Assembly: GCF_003054965.1 (NCBI RefSeq) | Contig: NZ_MIES01000026.1 | Location: 992,001 to 1,056,000, forward strand | From: Saccharospirillum sp. MSK14-1 | GTDB lineage: Bacteria > Pseudomonadota > Gammaproteobacteria > Pseudomonadales > Natronospirillaceae | Reading direction: 5' to 3' | DNA: 64,000 nt | Part shown: one piece after another, positions 43,902 through 53,100 of the stretch | Position numbering within the stretch: the stretch's first letter is position 1 | Layout of the letters: every line of letters starts with the position of its first letter | Translations under genes and position numbers: made by a program | Notes under the pieces: model-generated | Databases searched by the model: none | Seen by the model: only the letters and a program-made list of their open reading frames with translations | Told to the model about the DNA's origin: nothing

Positions 43902-46097
43902 ATGGAAATCAACGTTCGTTTTCTCGACAACCTCAGGCTCGAAGCGCTGTTCGACGACTTCAGCGTCATCACCGACCAGCCGATTCGCTACAAAGGCGAT
44001 GGCTCCGCGCCCAGCCCGTTCGACTATTTCCTGGCGTCCTCAGCCTTGTGCGCGGCCTACTTTGTACTGGTGTACTGCAAAGCGCGTGATATACCGACCG
44101 ACAACATTAAGCTGTCGCAGAACAACATCGTCGACCCGGAAAACCGCTACAACCAGATTTTTAAAATTCAGGTCGAACTGCCGGAAGACATTTCCGACAA
44201 AGACCGCCAGGGCATTTTGCGTTCCATCGACCGCTGCACCGTGAAAAAAGTGGTGCAAACCGGGCCTAGTTTTGAAATTGAATCGGTCGAGCATCTGGCC
44301 GAAGACGCCAACGCCTTGCTGATGACCTTGCCCGAAGGCGACGCTCAAACCTATATCGAAGGCAAAGACCTGCCACTGGAAAAGACCATCGCCAACATGA
44401 CCGGCATTCTGGCCAACCTGGGTATGAAGATTGAAGTCTCTTCCTGGCGCAACATCGTGCCGAACGTCTGGTCGCTGCACATTCGCGATGCCGCCTCACC
44501 GGCCTGTTTTACCAACGGCAAAGGCGCCACCAAAGAAGCCGCGCTGTGTTCGGCGCTGGGCGAGTTCATTGAACGACTGAACTGCAACTTCTTCTACAAC
44601 GATCAGTTTTTTGGCGAAGCGATCGCCAACAGCGAATTCGTGCATTACCCCGATGAACAATGGTTCCAGCCGGGCGACGACGATGCCTTGCCCGACGGCA
44701 TTCTCGACGACCACTGTCGCGCCATTTACGACCCCGATGGCGAGCTGTGTGGCTCGAACCTGTACGACACCAATTCCGGCCGCACTGACCGTGGCATTTG
44801 TTCGCTGCCGTTCGTGCGCCGCTCTGACAATGAGACCGTTTATTTTCCCTCGAACCTGATCGAAAACCTCTTCCTCAGTAACGGCATGAGCGCCGGTAAT
44901 ACGATTGAAGAAGCGCAGGTGCAGTGTCTGTCGGAAATTTTTGAACGGGCGGTAAAACGCGAGATCATCGAACAGGAAATGGTACTGCCGGATGTGCCGA
45001 AAAGCGTGCTCGCCAAATACCCACATATCGAAGCGGGCATCGCCGGTTTGGAAGAGCAGGGCTTTCCGGTGCTGGTCAAAGACGCCTCGCTCGGCGGCCA
45101 GTTCCCGGTGATGTGCGTTACCTTAATGAACCCACGCACCGGTGGTGTGTTTGCATCGTTCGGCGCGCACCCCAGCTTTGAAGTCGCGCTGGAACGCAGC
45201 CTCACCGAGCTGTTGCAGGGCCGCAGTTTCGAAGGGTTGAACGACGTGCCGCAACCGACTTTCAACAGCCTGGCGGTGTCGGAACCGAACAACTTTGTGG
45301 AACATTTTATCGATTCCAGCGGCGTAATTTCCTGGCGATTTTTCAGCAGCAAAGCCGATTACGAATTTAATGAATGGGACTTTTCAGGAACCAACAGCGA
45401 AGAAGTGACGGCGCTGTTCGGCATTCTCGATAAGCTGGGCAAAGAAGCCTACATCGCCAACTACGACGCGCTAGGCGCACCGGCCTGTCGTATTCTGGTG
45501 CCGGGCTATTCGGAAGTCTATCCGGTTGAAGATTTGATCGAAGACAACACCAATGTGGCGCTCGATTACCGCGCCGACATTCTCAACCTGCACCGATTGA
45601 GTGACGACGAACTGGAAGACTTATTGCAGCGTCTTGAAGCCAGCCAGCTCGACGATTACATGACCATCATCACGCTGATCGGCATCGAATTCGACGAGAA
45701 CACGCCCTGGGGCCAGCTCACCATTCTGGAACTGAAATTGTTGATTTGCCTGGCGCTGCAATGGCATCAGGACGCGCTCGATCTGGTCGAAGCCTTTTTG
45801 CAATTCAACGACAACACCGTCGAACGCGGTCTGTTCTATCGCGCGGTCAATGCGGTGCTGGAAATTGTGCTCGACGACGATCTTGACCTCGACGACTTCG
45901 AACACAATCTGCGCCGCATGTATGGCGAAGCCACCATGGATGCCGTTATCGGTTCTTGCGCTGGCAGTGTACGTTTCCATGGACTGACCGAAACCAATAT
46001 GCAGTTAGACGGGCTGGAAAAACATCAGCGCTTAATTGAAAGTTACCAGAAACTGCACGCCGCAAGAGCGGCTCAGGCGGGCATTAAACTGAGTTGA
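43902..46097 (+). CDS. ycaO: OsmC-YcaO fusion protein
   Basis: A 731-residue cytoplasmic protein. Residues 1-130 are an OsmC-like domain (GDGSAPSPFDYFLASSALCA). Residues ~165-730 match full-length E. coli YcaO closely: NVWSLHIRDAASPACFTNGK, ALGEFIERLNCNFF, DRGICSLPFVR, NLFLSNGMSAGNT, SEIFERAVKREII, and the C-terminal helical region. YcaO enzymes activate amide backbones with ATP; E. coli YcaO assists RimO in beta-methylthiolation of ribosomal protein S12. The added OsmC domain carries a redox-type Cys (SALCAAY) that might supply sulfur or reductant, which is inference. rimO is not nearby. Confidence 0.9.
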   Translation: MEINVRFLDNLRLEALFDDFSVITDQPIRYKGDGSAPSPFDYFLASSALCAAYFVLVYCKARDIPTDNIKLSQNNIVDPENRYNQIFKIQVELPEDISDKDRQGILRSIDRCTVKKVVQTGPSFEIESVEHLAEDANALLMTLPEGDAQTYIEGKDLPLEKTIANMTGILANLGMKIEVSSWRNIVPNVWSLHIRDAASPACFTNGKGATKEAALCSALGEFIERLNCNFFYNDQFFGEAIANSEFVHYPDEQWFQPGDDDALPDGILDDHCRAIYDPDGELCGSNLYDTNSGRTDRGICSLPFVRRSDNETVYFPSNLIENLFLSNGMSAGNTIEEAQVQCLSEIFERAVKREIIEQEMVLPDVPKSVLAKYPHIEAGIAGLEEQGFPVLVKDASLGGQFPVMCVTLMNPRTGGVFASFGAHPSFEVALERSLTELLQGRSFEGLNDVPQPTFNSLAVSEPNNFVEHFIDSSGVISWRFFSSKADYEFNEWDFSGTNSEEVTALFGILDKLGKEAYIANYDALGAPACRILVPGYSEVYPVEDLIEDNTNVALDYRADILNLHRLSDDELEDLLQRLEASQLDDYMTIITLIGIEFDENTPWGQLTILELKLLICLALQWHQDALDLVEAFLQFNDNTVERGLFYRAVNAVLEIVLDDDLDLDDFEHNLRRMYGEATMDAVIGSCAGSVRFHGLTETNMQLDGLEKHQRLIESYQKLHAARAAQAGIKLS

Positions 46098-46108
46098 TCG
46101 CAAGCCGA

Positions 46109-46149
46109 TTGAGACCCACAACCACCTCCACTGTGGTTGCGGGTCTCAA
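46109..46149. terminator. Long hairpin between convergent ycaO and M28 peptidase genes
   Basis: Two 17-base arms (46109-46125 and 46133-46149, one mismatch) with a 7-base loop lie between two convergent stop codons (46097 and 46172). T-tracts are weak, but stem strength and position fit a bidirectional terminator. Confidence 0.75.
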
Positions 46150-46171
46150 CCGGTGCTGCCGTTGGCTGGCG

Positions 46172-47239
46172 TTATTGATCCAGCCAGGCAGCCAGTAATT
46201 GCGACGACTGATGCATCTGCTGCGGCACGCGGTTGCCAAACAATTCCAGCAAGCGTTCTAGCTGATCGTTGCGGGTGTGGATGATTTTCCCCCACTGAGT
46301 TTCTTCATCGCGGTTACAAGCGGTGCGGGCTTCGGCGTCGTAACAATCCCACACCGCTTCGTGCGTGGTTTGCGAATAGCCGTCATAGCCTTCTTCGCCG
46401 TTAATGCTGAAATTCGTGGCTTCAACGTACGCAATGGGAATGCCCGAGCAGGCAAAGTAACGCTGGTCCGACCAATCGCCGGTTTCGCCCGGCGCATAAC
46501 CGGGGTAACCCGGGTGTTCAATAAACGCCAACCCGGCTTGTTCCGACACCGCTATTAACTCTTCACGCAGATCGGCACTGGCGCTGTAGGTCGATGCGTC
46601 CGCGCAATGTTCCGACGGCGTGCTGGGCGCACTGTGAATGTACAGAATGTCACCACCGGCAATGGTGTCGAGGTTGACCATGGCATCCACATCGTCGGCG
46701 TGCCCGGCGCGCACAAATGCCTGCGAACCGTACATGCCCAATTCCTCGGCACCGAATAAGGCGAAGGTCAGCGTGAAGGGCGGCTGCTCATCGTGCAGTG
46801 CCAGGTGTTCGGCCAGGGCGACGATCAGCGCCACACTGATGCCGTTATCCGTGGTGCCGTGCGATTCGAACATCTGGCCGGCGTTGTCGTAATGTCCGCC
46901 AATCACGACATGGCGGTCGGACGCGCCATCAATCGTCACCCATAGATTGCGGCTGGCTTGGGTGCGGCTGGCGAATTCAAAATCGAAGGTCTGCCATTGC
47001 ACCATTAAACCGGCGCCTTCCCACGCTTCGGCCAATACATCGGCGGTGGCGGTTTCTACCTGATTACCCGCAAAGCGGTTGCTCAGGTGCTTCTCCAAGA
47101 CCTGGGTAATCTGCCAGGCGCGTTCACTTACCGCCAACGCATCCACCGCCAGCGCCGGCGCAGCCGACAGCAGCAAAGACAACATCACAACGGAACTTTT
47201 GAGCAAACGGGCAATCAGACTAGGTTGGCGAATCATCAT
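46172..47239 (-). CDS. Secreted M28-family zinc aminopeptidase
   Basis: A 355-residue exported protein (signal peptide ending near ALAVDA). The co-catalytic two-zinc site is laid out as in M28 aminopeptidases: GGHYDNAGQM (His), TTDNGISVALIVALAE (Asp), FALFGAEELGMYGSQAF (Glu-Glu), MVNLDTIAGGD (Asp) and a late His in SQTTHEAVWDCYD. Four cysteines suggest disulfides (EHCADAS, YFACSG, WDCYDAEARTACN). It probably digests peptides in the periplasm or outside. AAAGGGA precedes the start. Confidence 0.88.
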   Translation of the reverse strand: MMIRQPSLIARLLKSSVVMLSLLLSAAPALAVDALAVSERAWQITQVLEKHLSNRFAGNQVETATADVLAEAWEGAGLMVQWQTFDFEFASRTQASRNLWVTIDGASDRHVVIGGHYDNAGQMFESHGTTDNGISVALIVALAEHLALHDEQPPFTLTFALFGAEELGMYGSQAFVRAGHADDVDAMVNLDTIAGGDILYIHSAPSTPSEHCADASTYSASADLREELIAVSEQAGLAFIEHPGYPGYAPGETGDWSDQRYFACSGIPIAYVEATNFSINGEEGYDGYSQTTHEAVWDCYDAEARTACNRDEETQWGKIIHTRNDQLERLLELFGNRVPQQMHQSSQLLAAWLDQ

Positions 47240-47373
47240 AGGGGTCCCTTTTTACAGCCTTTGGTGACACAGTAGTCAACGCTACCGCTAAGCACGGAAT
47301 ATCAGCACAGGCCGGGCGATAACATCAAGCCGGGCAGTGCGATGAACCCACACACATAAAAACAGAGGTGACC

Positions 47374-47775
47374 ATGCCAGAGATCAACATCAGCCTGAAT
47401 CGTAAAGGCGCTACCGCCAGCGAAGCGCACATCCGCAACCACAGCGTGGTGATGGACCGCCCCACCGAAAAAGGCGGCGAAGACCAGGGCCCCATGGGCG
47501 GCGAAACCCTGTTGGCCGCACTGGGCGGCTGCTTTATGTCGAACCTCGTGGCCGCTGCGGCTGCCCGCGACATCGACCTGGGAGATATTGATGTCGCCAT
47601 CACCGGCCACCTCGACGGCACCCCACCGGTGTTCAACACCATCGACATGGCCGTCACCGGCCCGGCCGGCATCGATGACCTGGAAAAACTGGTCACCATC
47701 GCCGAACGCGGCTGCATCGCCTCGAATACTTTAAAACAGGGTTTGAACGTGCGAGTGACCACCCACACGCGCTGA
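47374..47775 (+). CDS. OsmC-family protein
   Basis: A 133-residue OsmC/Ohr-fold protein. The two redox cysteines are in ALGGCFMSNLVAAA and AERGCIASNTLKQG, at the usual positions for OsmC-type thiol peroxidases. A GTG two codons upstream (47368) is part of the ribosome site (AGAGG), so ATG 47374 is preferred. It is divergent from the M28 peptidase gene. A second OsmC-like domain is encoded nearby, fused to YcaO. Peroxide detoxification is likely by family; the natural substrate is unknown. Confidence 0.85.
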   Translation: MPEINISLNRKGATASEAHIRNHSVVMDRPTEKGGEDQGPMGGETLLAALGGCFMSNLVAAAAARDIDLGDIDVAITGHLDGTPPVFNTIDMAVTGPAGIDDLEKLVTIAERGCIASNTLKQGLNVRVTTHTR

Positions 47776-47875
47776 TCACACAAGCCAGGCCCGCTGTTCC
47801 GGCCCATAACGCCAGCGGGCCGGAACCTCACCAAACCGCCTTTCTAACGCGGGCAGCCAAGACACCGCCTAAGCC

Positions 47876-47903
47876 TAGACTTGGCCGTCACCCACGTTAT
47901 AAT
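47876..47903 (+). promoter_or_regulatory. Promoter of tRNA-Ile(CAU)
   Basis: A perfect TATAAT (47898-47903) lies 16 bases after TAGACT and about 43 bases before the tRNA. A GC-rich stretch (GCCGCCC) follows the -10, as in growth-rate-controlled stable RNA promoters. Confidence 0.7.
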
Positions 47904-47946
47904 GCCGCCCTCGTTTTCAGACCAGCGTTCGCTGGCTGATCTCAAA

Positions 47947-48023
47947 GGGCCCATAGCTCAGTTGGTTAGAGCAGTCGACTCATAATCGATTGGTCGCTGG
48001 TTCAAGTCCAGCTGGGCCCACCA
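47947..48023 (+). tRNA. ileX: tRNA-Ile (CAU anticodon, lysidine type)
   Basis: A 77-base cloverleaf. The acceptor stem is GGGCCCA/TGGGCCC with encoded CCA, the D arm GCTC/GAGC, the anticodon stem GTCGA/TCGAT with loop CTCATAA (anticodon CAU), and the T arm GCTGG-TTCAAGT-CCAGC. The anticodon alone would fit Met, but the body resembles E. coli ileX (the GGTCGCTGGTTCAAGTCCAG block), so it is the minor isoleucine tRNA read after lysidine modification by TilS. A Tn7-like element is inserted 23 bases downstream. Confidence 0.95.
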
Positions 48024-48046
48024 TAGAATCCTCTAAAGCTTTATTG

Positions 48047-48111
48047 TGTTGTTGCGACCATAACTTGTCCGCTTCGGACAGTTTATGATCACAGTTACCC
48101 ATAAACTGTCC
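48047..48111 (+). repeat. Left end with transposase-site-like repeats
   Basis: Three copies of a 12-14 base motif are packed here: CCATAACTTGTCCG (48058-48071, direct), CGGACAGTTTATG (48075-48087, inverted) and CCCATAAACTGTCC (48098-48111, direct). The second and third form a perfect 12-base inverted repeat. Such arrays at element ends are typical TnsB-binding sites. Confidence 0.6.
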
Positions 48112-48372
48112 TCATTAGCTTAACTGGGGCTAACCCTAGGCAGCGCCATCTCAAAGAATGTTTCGAGATGAAAATAGTCTTACCAAGATGGCAATGGTTA
48201 ACGTCGCTATCTATGAGTAAACCGAATACTCAACCTTTATGACACAACATCCGTGCGCCTGTTAGTCCCTGCTCTGAATGTCTTTTTGATTAATACCACG
48301 AGAGATATGGAGAAAATTTCGAATCTTCTAGTTGTTAAAGGTCGAATTAATACGCAGATAATAGTGCTATCG
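48112..48372. other. Non-coding stretch inside the left end
   Basis: About 260 bp between the left-end repeats and the IS407-group element. I see no gene, repeat or known site. Confidence 0.4.
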
Positions 48373-48389
48373 TGACCTGCCCCCAAGAT

Positions 48390-49268
48390 TCACTCCAACG
48401 GCGTCCTAGTAATGTCCGTTACGTTTGAACCTTTTGTTTTCTGTCGAACCATCGCTGCAAACTCCAAAGGCGTTGGATAATCCAATGATGAGTGCGGTCG
48501 GCATTCATTGTAATCCAGTCGCCAACGGTTGATCTCTTCCCGCGCATGCGCCAAGTCTCGGAACCAATGTTCGTTAAGACATTCGTCGCGGAATTTTCCG
48601 TTGAAGCTCTCGATGTAACCATTTTGCATGGGCTTTCCCGGCTGGATCAATTTCAGCTAGACGCCGTTGTCATACGCCCAATGATCCAACGCCTTGCTCG
48701 TGAACTCCGGACCTTGGTCAGTTCTGATCGACTTCGGATACCCTCTAAAAAAAGCAGCTATGGCATCGAGCGTTCGAACCACTTGGTTACCGGATATTCC
48801 CATGGCAACCGGAATATCCAAGCACTCCTTGGTGAAGACATCCACGATGGTCAGGCATTTGATGTGGCGGCCCGTGGCCAACGCATCCATGACAAAATCC
48901 ATCGACCAGGTATGATTCGGTGCCTCGGGTAACATCAGCGGCTGTCGCTCAACCATCACGCCATGACGGCGCTTGCGCTTGCGAACCGCCAGCCCAGCTT
49001 CGCGATACAATCGGTAGACCTCCTTGTGGTTCACCTCCGTTCCCTGTCGACGCAGCATCTAATGGACGCGTCGGTAACCGAACCGGCGTCGCTCATAAGC
49101 AATGGATCGGATGCGATCCGACAACGCCCGATCCTCCACTGACGACTTGGGCTGATACCTCAGGGTGGCGCGGGATAAGCCGACGAGTGAACAGGCTTTG
49201 CGCTCCGATACGGACGTCTTTAAGACCATGGAGCGCACCGCCTCGCGCTTGTTCTCGACGGTCAGTAC
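48390..49268 (-). pseudogene. IS407-group transposase orfB, two nonsense codons
   Basis: One frame gives a near-complete DDE transposase: VENKREAVRSMVLKTSVSER, SLVGLSRATLRYQPK, ERRRFGYRRVH, then an in-frame TAG, then MLRRQGTEVNHKEVYRLYRE, TWSMDFVMDAL (first Asp), IRTDQGPEF (second Asp), YDNGV, a second TAG (48657-48659), and [15 protein letters not shown] with the catalytic Glu. The second stop removes the Glu-bearing C-terminal 87 residues. Translation would normally need a -1 frameshift from orfA. The enzyme should be inactive. Confidence 0.9.
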
Positions 49269-49531
49269 TTTCGGTTCAGCGCCACCTTCAGGGCTTTGGT
49301 ATCCAGCATGGACTCGGCCAGCAGCTTTTTAAGCCGAGCGTACTCATCTTCCAGTGCTTTGAGGCGACGGGCCTCAGAGACCTCAAGGCCGCCGTACTTC
49401 TTCCGCCAGGTATAAAAGGTGGCATCCGAGATACTGTACTTCCGGCACAGCTCTTTGATGGGTAAGCCCGCATCGGCTTCCTTCAGGATGGGGATGATCT
49501 GTTCTTCGGTGAATCGCTTCTTCATGTTCAT
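49262..49531 (-). CDS. IS407-group transposase orfA
   Basis: An 89-residue helix-turn-helix protein that binds the IS ends: KKRFTEEQIIPILKEADAGL, ELCRKYSISDATFYTWRKKY, GGLEVSEARRLKALEDEYAR and a leucine-zipper-like LKKLLAESMLDTKAL. It is intact and of normal length. ATG 49531 and a second ATG two codons later are both possible starts. Its partner orfB is broken. Confidence 0.9.
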   Translation of the reverse strand: MNMKKRFTEEQIIPILKEADAGLPIKELCRKYSISDATFYTWRKKYGGLEVSEARRLKALEDEYARLKKLLAESMLDTKALKVALNRKY

Positions 49532-49593
49532 CGTCCTCTCTGGTGATGAACATTACTCAGTTCACTTTGGATTAAAAAGTTGGGGGCAGGTCA

Positions 49594-49846
49594 CTGGCCG
49601 CTCTACGACAAACGCCCGAGTCAGATGGTTTGGAATATCCGGTCGTTCAACCGTGGCCTGTTTGTAGGCGCGAGGGCCTGGCTGCTTACAGATCACTCCC
49701 AGTTCACTCATCAGCCGTCGACCCTTGAAACGACCGACGACAACGCCTTCCTTACTGAGCAGGCCTTTGATGATCCGGCTGCCAGAAGAGCGACGACTCT
49801 TCGTACACAAAAGACTGGCCTGAGCCTTCAAGGTTAGGCGCGACAC
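49594..49846 (-). pseudogene. Fragment of IS51-like IS3-family transposase orfB (copy 1)
   Basis: Minus-strand frame reading LTLKAQASLLCTKSRRSSG then GRRLMSELGVICKQPGPRAY, YKQATVERPDIPNHLTRAFV and ending VERP exactly where the IS407-group element begins. This is the N-terminal part of an orfB of the IS51/IS222-like group, without the DDE core. It is about three-quarters identical by eye to the fragment at 57324-57660, which lies in the opposite orientation on the other side of the adhesin operon. Confidence 0.82.
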
Positions 49847-49860
49847 CGAATTTTAATGTT

Positions 49861-50176
49861 AATTTTCGTAAACTTATAAAAAATCACACGACTACTAAGT
49901 TTACGAAAAGAGTTGTTAAAAAATTCAAACAAATAAATCATCAATTTTTCTTGCAGTTCTTAAAAAGTGAACTAACTTCCTTTTCAAATCACTCCTAGGA
50001 CTTTGTTCTTATTGGTGTTTTTACTAAACAAAGCGGACAGATGTGCGCCTTTTAAATGAATTAATTATTGGAATAAGAGCGCCAAGAGACACCAATATTC
50101 CGACTCTCTAACATCAAAATTAACGGACTAATTTATGTATTCCACTTAGACTTTTAAAAGTGGAACGGAGTTGCTT
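49861..50176 (+). promoter_or_regulatory. AT-rich leader of the adhesin operon
   Basis: About 315 bp without a gene, markedly AT-rich (runs such as TTATAAAAAATCACACG and GTTGTTAAAAAATTC), ending in GGAACGGAG before ATG 50177. It most likely contains the operon promoter and would suit silencing by an H-NS/MvaT-type protein. I cannot point to one convincing -35/-10 pair. Confidence 0.4.
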
Positions 50177-53100
50177 ATGCTGTTAAAAAATCGTTTCCAG
50201 ACCTTCCTTCGGATTCTTGTTGCCGTACTTTTTTTTAGTTTATCTTCGGCCAGCTTTGCGGTTAACAATGCTTACGAATTTTCCAGTGGCGATACTTTAA
50301 CGCTTACGGGCGCTGCTGCTGAGTTGTCCGAACTGGACGAATTTACGATTGAGTTCTGGGTAAATATTGATAGCAGCCTCAACATATTGGGCACTGTCAA
50401 TCTTGTGGAATTCGATGGTGCAGGGGGCATTGCCCTGCTTAAAACGGCATTAACTACAACGCTTATCACCGACCTGAGCGGAGATTTAATAACAGGCGTT
50501 ACCGCATCAGCCAATTTCAACACGAGCCTTAGCTTCGATTCCTGGCACCACTTGGCTATCGTGTTCAACACAGGCAACTGGCAATTCTTTCTCGATGGAG
50601 TGCAAATTGGCAGCAGCATTCCTGATCTTGGACTTTTGTCTCAAGTTCCTGATTATGCCGGTAGCGGCAACAATCATTTGATTATCGGCAACTCATCATT
50701 AGTTGGCATAACCGACTATGAAGGTCGCTTTGACGATATTCGCCTTTGGAATATTGTCCGATCTGAAGCACAGATTAATGCCAATCGAAGCGTTGAGCTC
50801 GAAGGAAATGAAGCAGGCCTTATCGGTTATTGGAAGCTGAATGAGACAAGCGGAACGACGGCCAACGATAACGTCTCAGGCGGAATCTTGGATGGCACCT
50901 CCTCAGGCGTATCCCTGGCTGTTGAAGGTGCCTTCCCGGTCAATTCAGCGCCCGAGTTCTCCAACCTTGATGGCGACAGCGTGGCCTGGGCGGGCGTCGG
51001 CAATCTGGTTACGTTGGACGTCGGCAATGATGCCTCACTGATCGACCTCGATCTCGACTTACTCAACAGCGGCAATGGCAATTACGACGGCGCGACCCTG
51101 ACGGTGGCACGACAGGGCGGCGCCTGGGACGCCGATGTGTTTAGCATTGATGACGACGGTGCCACATTCGATGACACCGGCTCCGCCTTGCAAGTTGGAG
51201 GCAATTCCTTTGCCACTTACACCAACAGCGGCGGTCAATTACAGATCACTTTTGATGACTCTCTGATCACGCCAACGGCTGCATTGCTCAACGATCTTCT
51301 GGGGCGTATTCAATACCGCAACGACACACCGGCTGGCGACGCTTTGATTCGTTTGTCGTTGAGCGATGGCCTTGAAGTGGGTGTTGCTGACGTTACGGTA
51401 ACGGCCGATATTATTTACGTCACCAGCAACACCGACACCGCAGTACAAGACCTAAGCAATGGTGTGAGCTTCCGCGAAGCACTGGCGATGGTTGAAACCG
51501 ATGCCAGCGGTTTGTTGACGTTGGTGCTCGACAGCTCCCTGAATAACGACACCCTTGCTATCAGTGGCACAACCACCTTACTCCATGATTTAACCGTCAA
51601 TCTGGATTTGGTGCCTGATATCACTCTGAATGCCGGCATTCTTAATATTGATACCGGTGTCACTCTGACCCTTTTTAACGGCACTTCTGACACCGCCACC
51701 CTCGATATCACGCTGAGCGGTGCTGGCTCTTTGGTCAAAGATGGCGCTGGCACTCTGATCATGACCGCCACCAATACCCTGACCGGCCTGACTCATATCG
51801 TAGATGGCGTACTTAACTTAACCGGCAGCCTGCTGGGCGACCTGACCGTCGACGGTGATTTTATCAGCGCATCGTTGGTGAGTGGTCTGGTAACGGTCAA
51901 CTCGGGAGGCACCATCGCGGTGGGCGACTCGCCTGGAACTCTGCAACTTGATGGCGGGCTGGACCTTCAGGCCGGTGGTCTTTTGACGGTGAGAATTAAC
52001 GGCAGCACAGCCGAATCTGGCTATGACGTTTTTGAGGTGAGTAACAGCCTTACCCTGAACGGCGATTTGAATCTCATCGGTACTCACGTTGGCGTCAACA
52101 GTGATCTGGGAACCATCATTGATTACCTGACCGGCGGTCCGGTATCGGGCACCTTCAACACACTGACCGAGGGGGCCGGCATCGCACTTAATGGTATTAC
52201 TTACCTGATCAGTTACCTGGCCGGTGACGGCAATGACGTCGGCCTGAGCGTCCTGCCGCCGAGCGTTTCTGCCAGCCACATCAGTGTCGGCGGCGCCGCT
52301 GGTGCGACCTTCCGAGTGGGCGAAACCATCGTCGTGGAATGGGATAACTCCGCCAGTGGCGATAACAATTCCAATATTGATACCGTCACCGTAGATTTCT
52401 CAGAGTTCGGCGGTGGTTCAGCAGTTGCCGCTACTGAACTTTCAGGCGTCTGGACCGCGAGCTACCTGATTCCTGCGGGCACCATTGATGCAACGGGTCT
52501 TAATGTGTCGGTCACAGCCACCACTGATCTGGGCTTGTCCAACACCACCGAAGGCACGGATGATGCGAGTCTCGATAATCAGGCACCGTCGGTCAGCGAC
52601 AGTCGCCTCGACCTCTCAGGCAGCACCGGTAGCGACGACACCTTTATCGTCGGCGATACCGTCACTGTCACCTGGAACAACACCGCTGGCGGCGATAACA
52701 ATGGCGATATCGATTCGGTAACGGTCGACTTCAGTGCCTTTGGCGGTGGCACTGCCGTTGCAGCAACCAACAGCAGCGGCACCTGGACAGCGACCTACAC
52801 CCTGACGGCCGGCAGCCTGGATGGCAGCAACTTGAACATCAGCCTGACGGCCACAGACGATGCCGGTAACAGCACCACTCGCGCCGACAGCAGTAATGCC
52901 GATGCCGATACTCAGGCACCTGCGGTTACCTCGGGCAATATTGACGTCAGCGGAGCGACTGGCAATGGCGGAGCATTCATTGTCGGTGATACGTTGACCA
53001 TCCGTTGGGACAATACCGCCAGCGGCGACAACAACGCCGACATAACAGCGGTGACCGTCGATTTCAGCGCCTTTGGCGGCGGCGCTGCGGTGAGCGCAAC

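Larger units (their letters stand above)
48373..49593 (-). mobile_element. IS3-family insertion sequence, IS407 group (inactivated)
   Basis: A 1221-bp element bounded by inverted repeats that both read TGACCTGCCCCCAA from the outside. It encodes orfA and an interrupted orfB on the minus strand. The flanking bases (ATCG left, CTGG right) do not form a target duplication, and the right side cuts directly into an older IS3 remnant, so a deletion or recombination followed insertion. Confidence 0.88.

Noticed and set aside
47947-48023. tRNA as a phage-type integrase attachment site
   Set aside because: I looked for a second copy of the tRNA 3' end (TCCAGCTGGGCCCACCA) up to 60443 and found none, and there is no integrase gene. 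The 25-bp inverted ends and TATTG duplication explain the insertion better.
47947-48023. tRNA-Met assignment from the CAU anticodon
   Set aside because: The body sequence, especially the T arm and the GGTCGCTGG block, matches ileX-type minor tRNA-Ile rather than elongator tRNA-Met.
48047-48111. Integron attC-type recombination site
   Set aside because: The nested inverted repeats are attC-like in outline, but no GTTRRRY core pairs with its partner, and the same 25 bases recur at the far end with a target duplication.
48657-49060. Amber codons in the IS orfB as suppressed stops (two functional half proteins)
   Set aside because: The DDE triad is split by the second TAG, the stops fall at ordinary residue positions in relatives, and the surrounding element is otherwise decayed.
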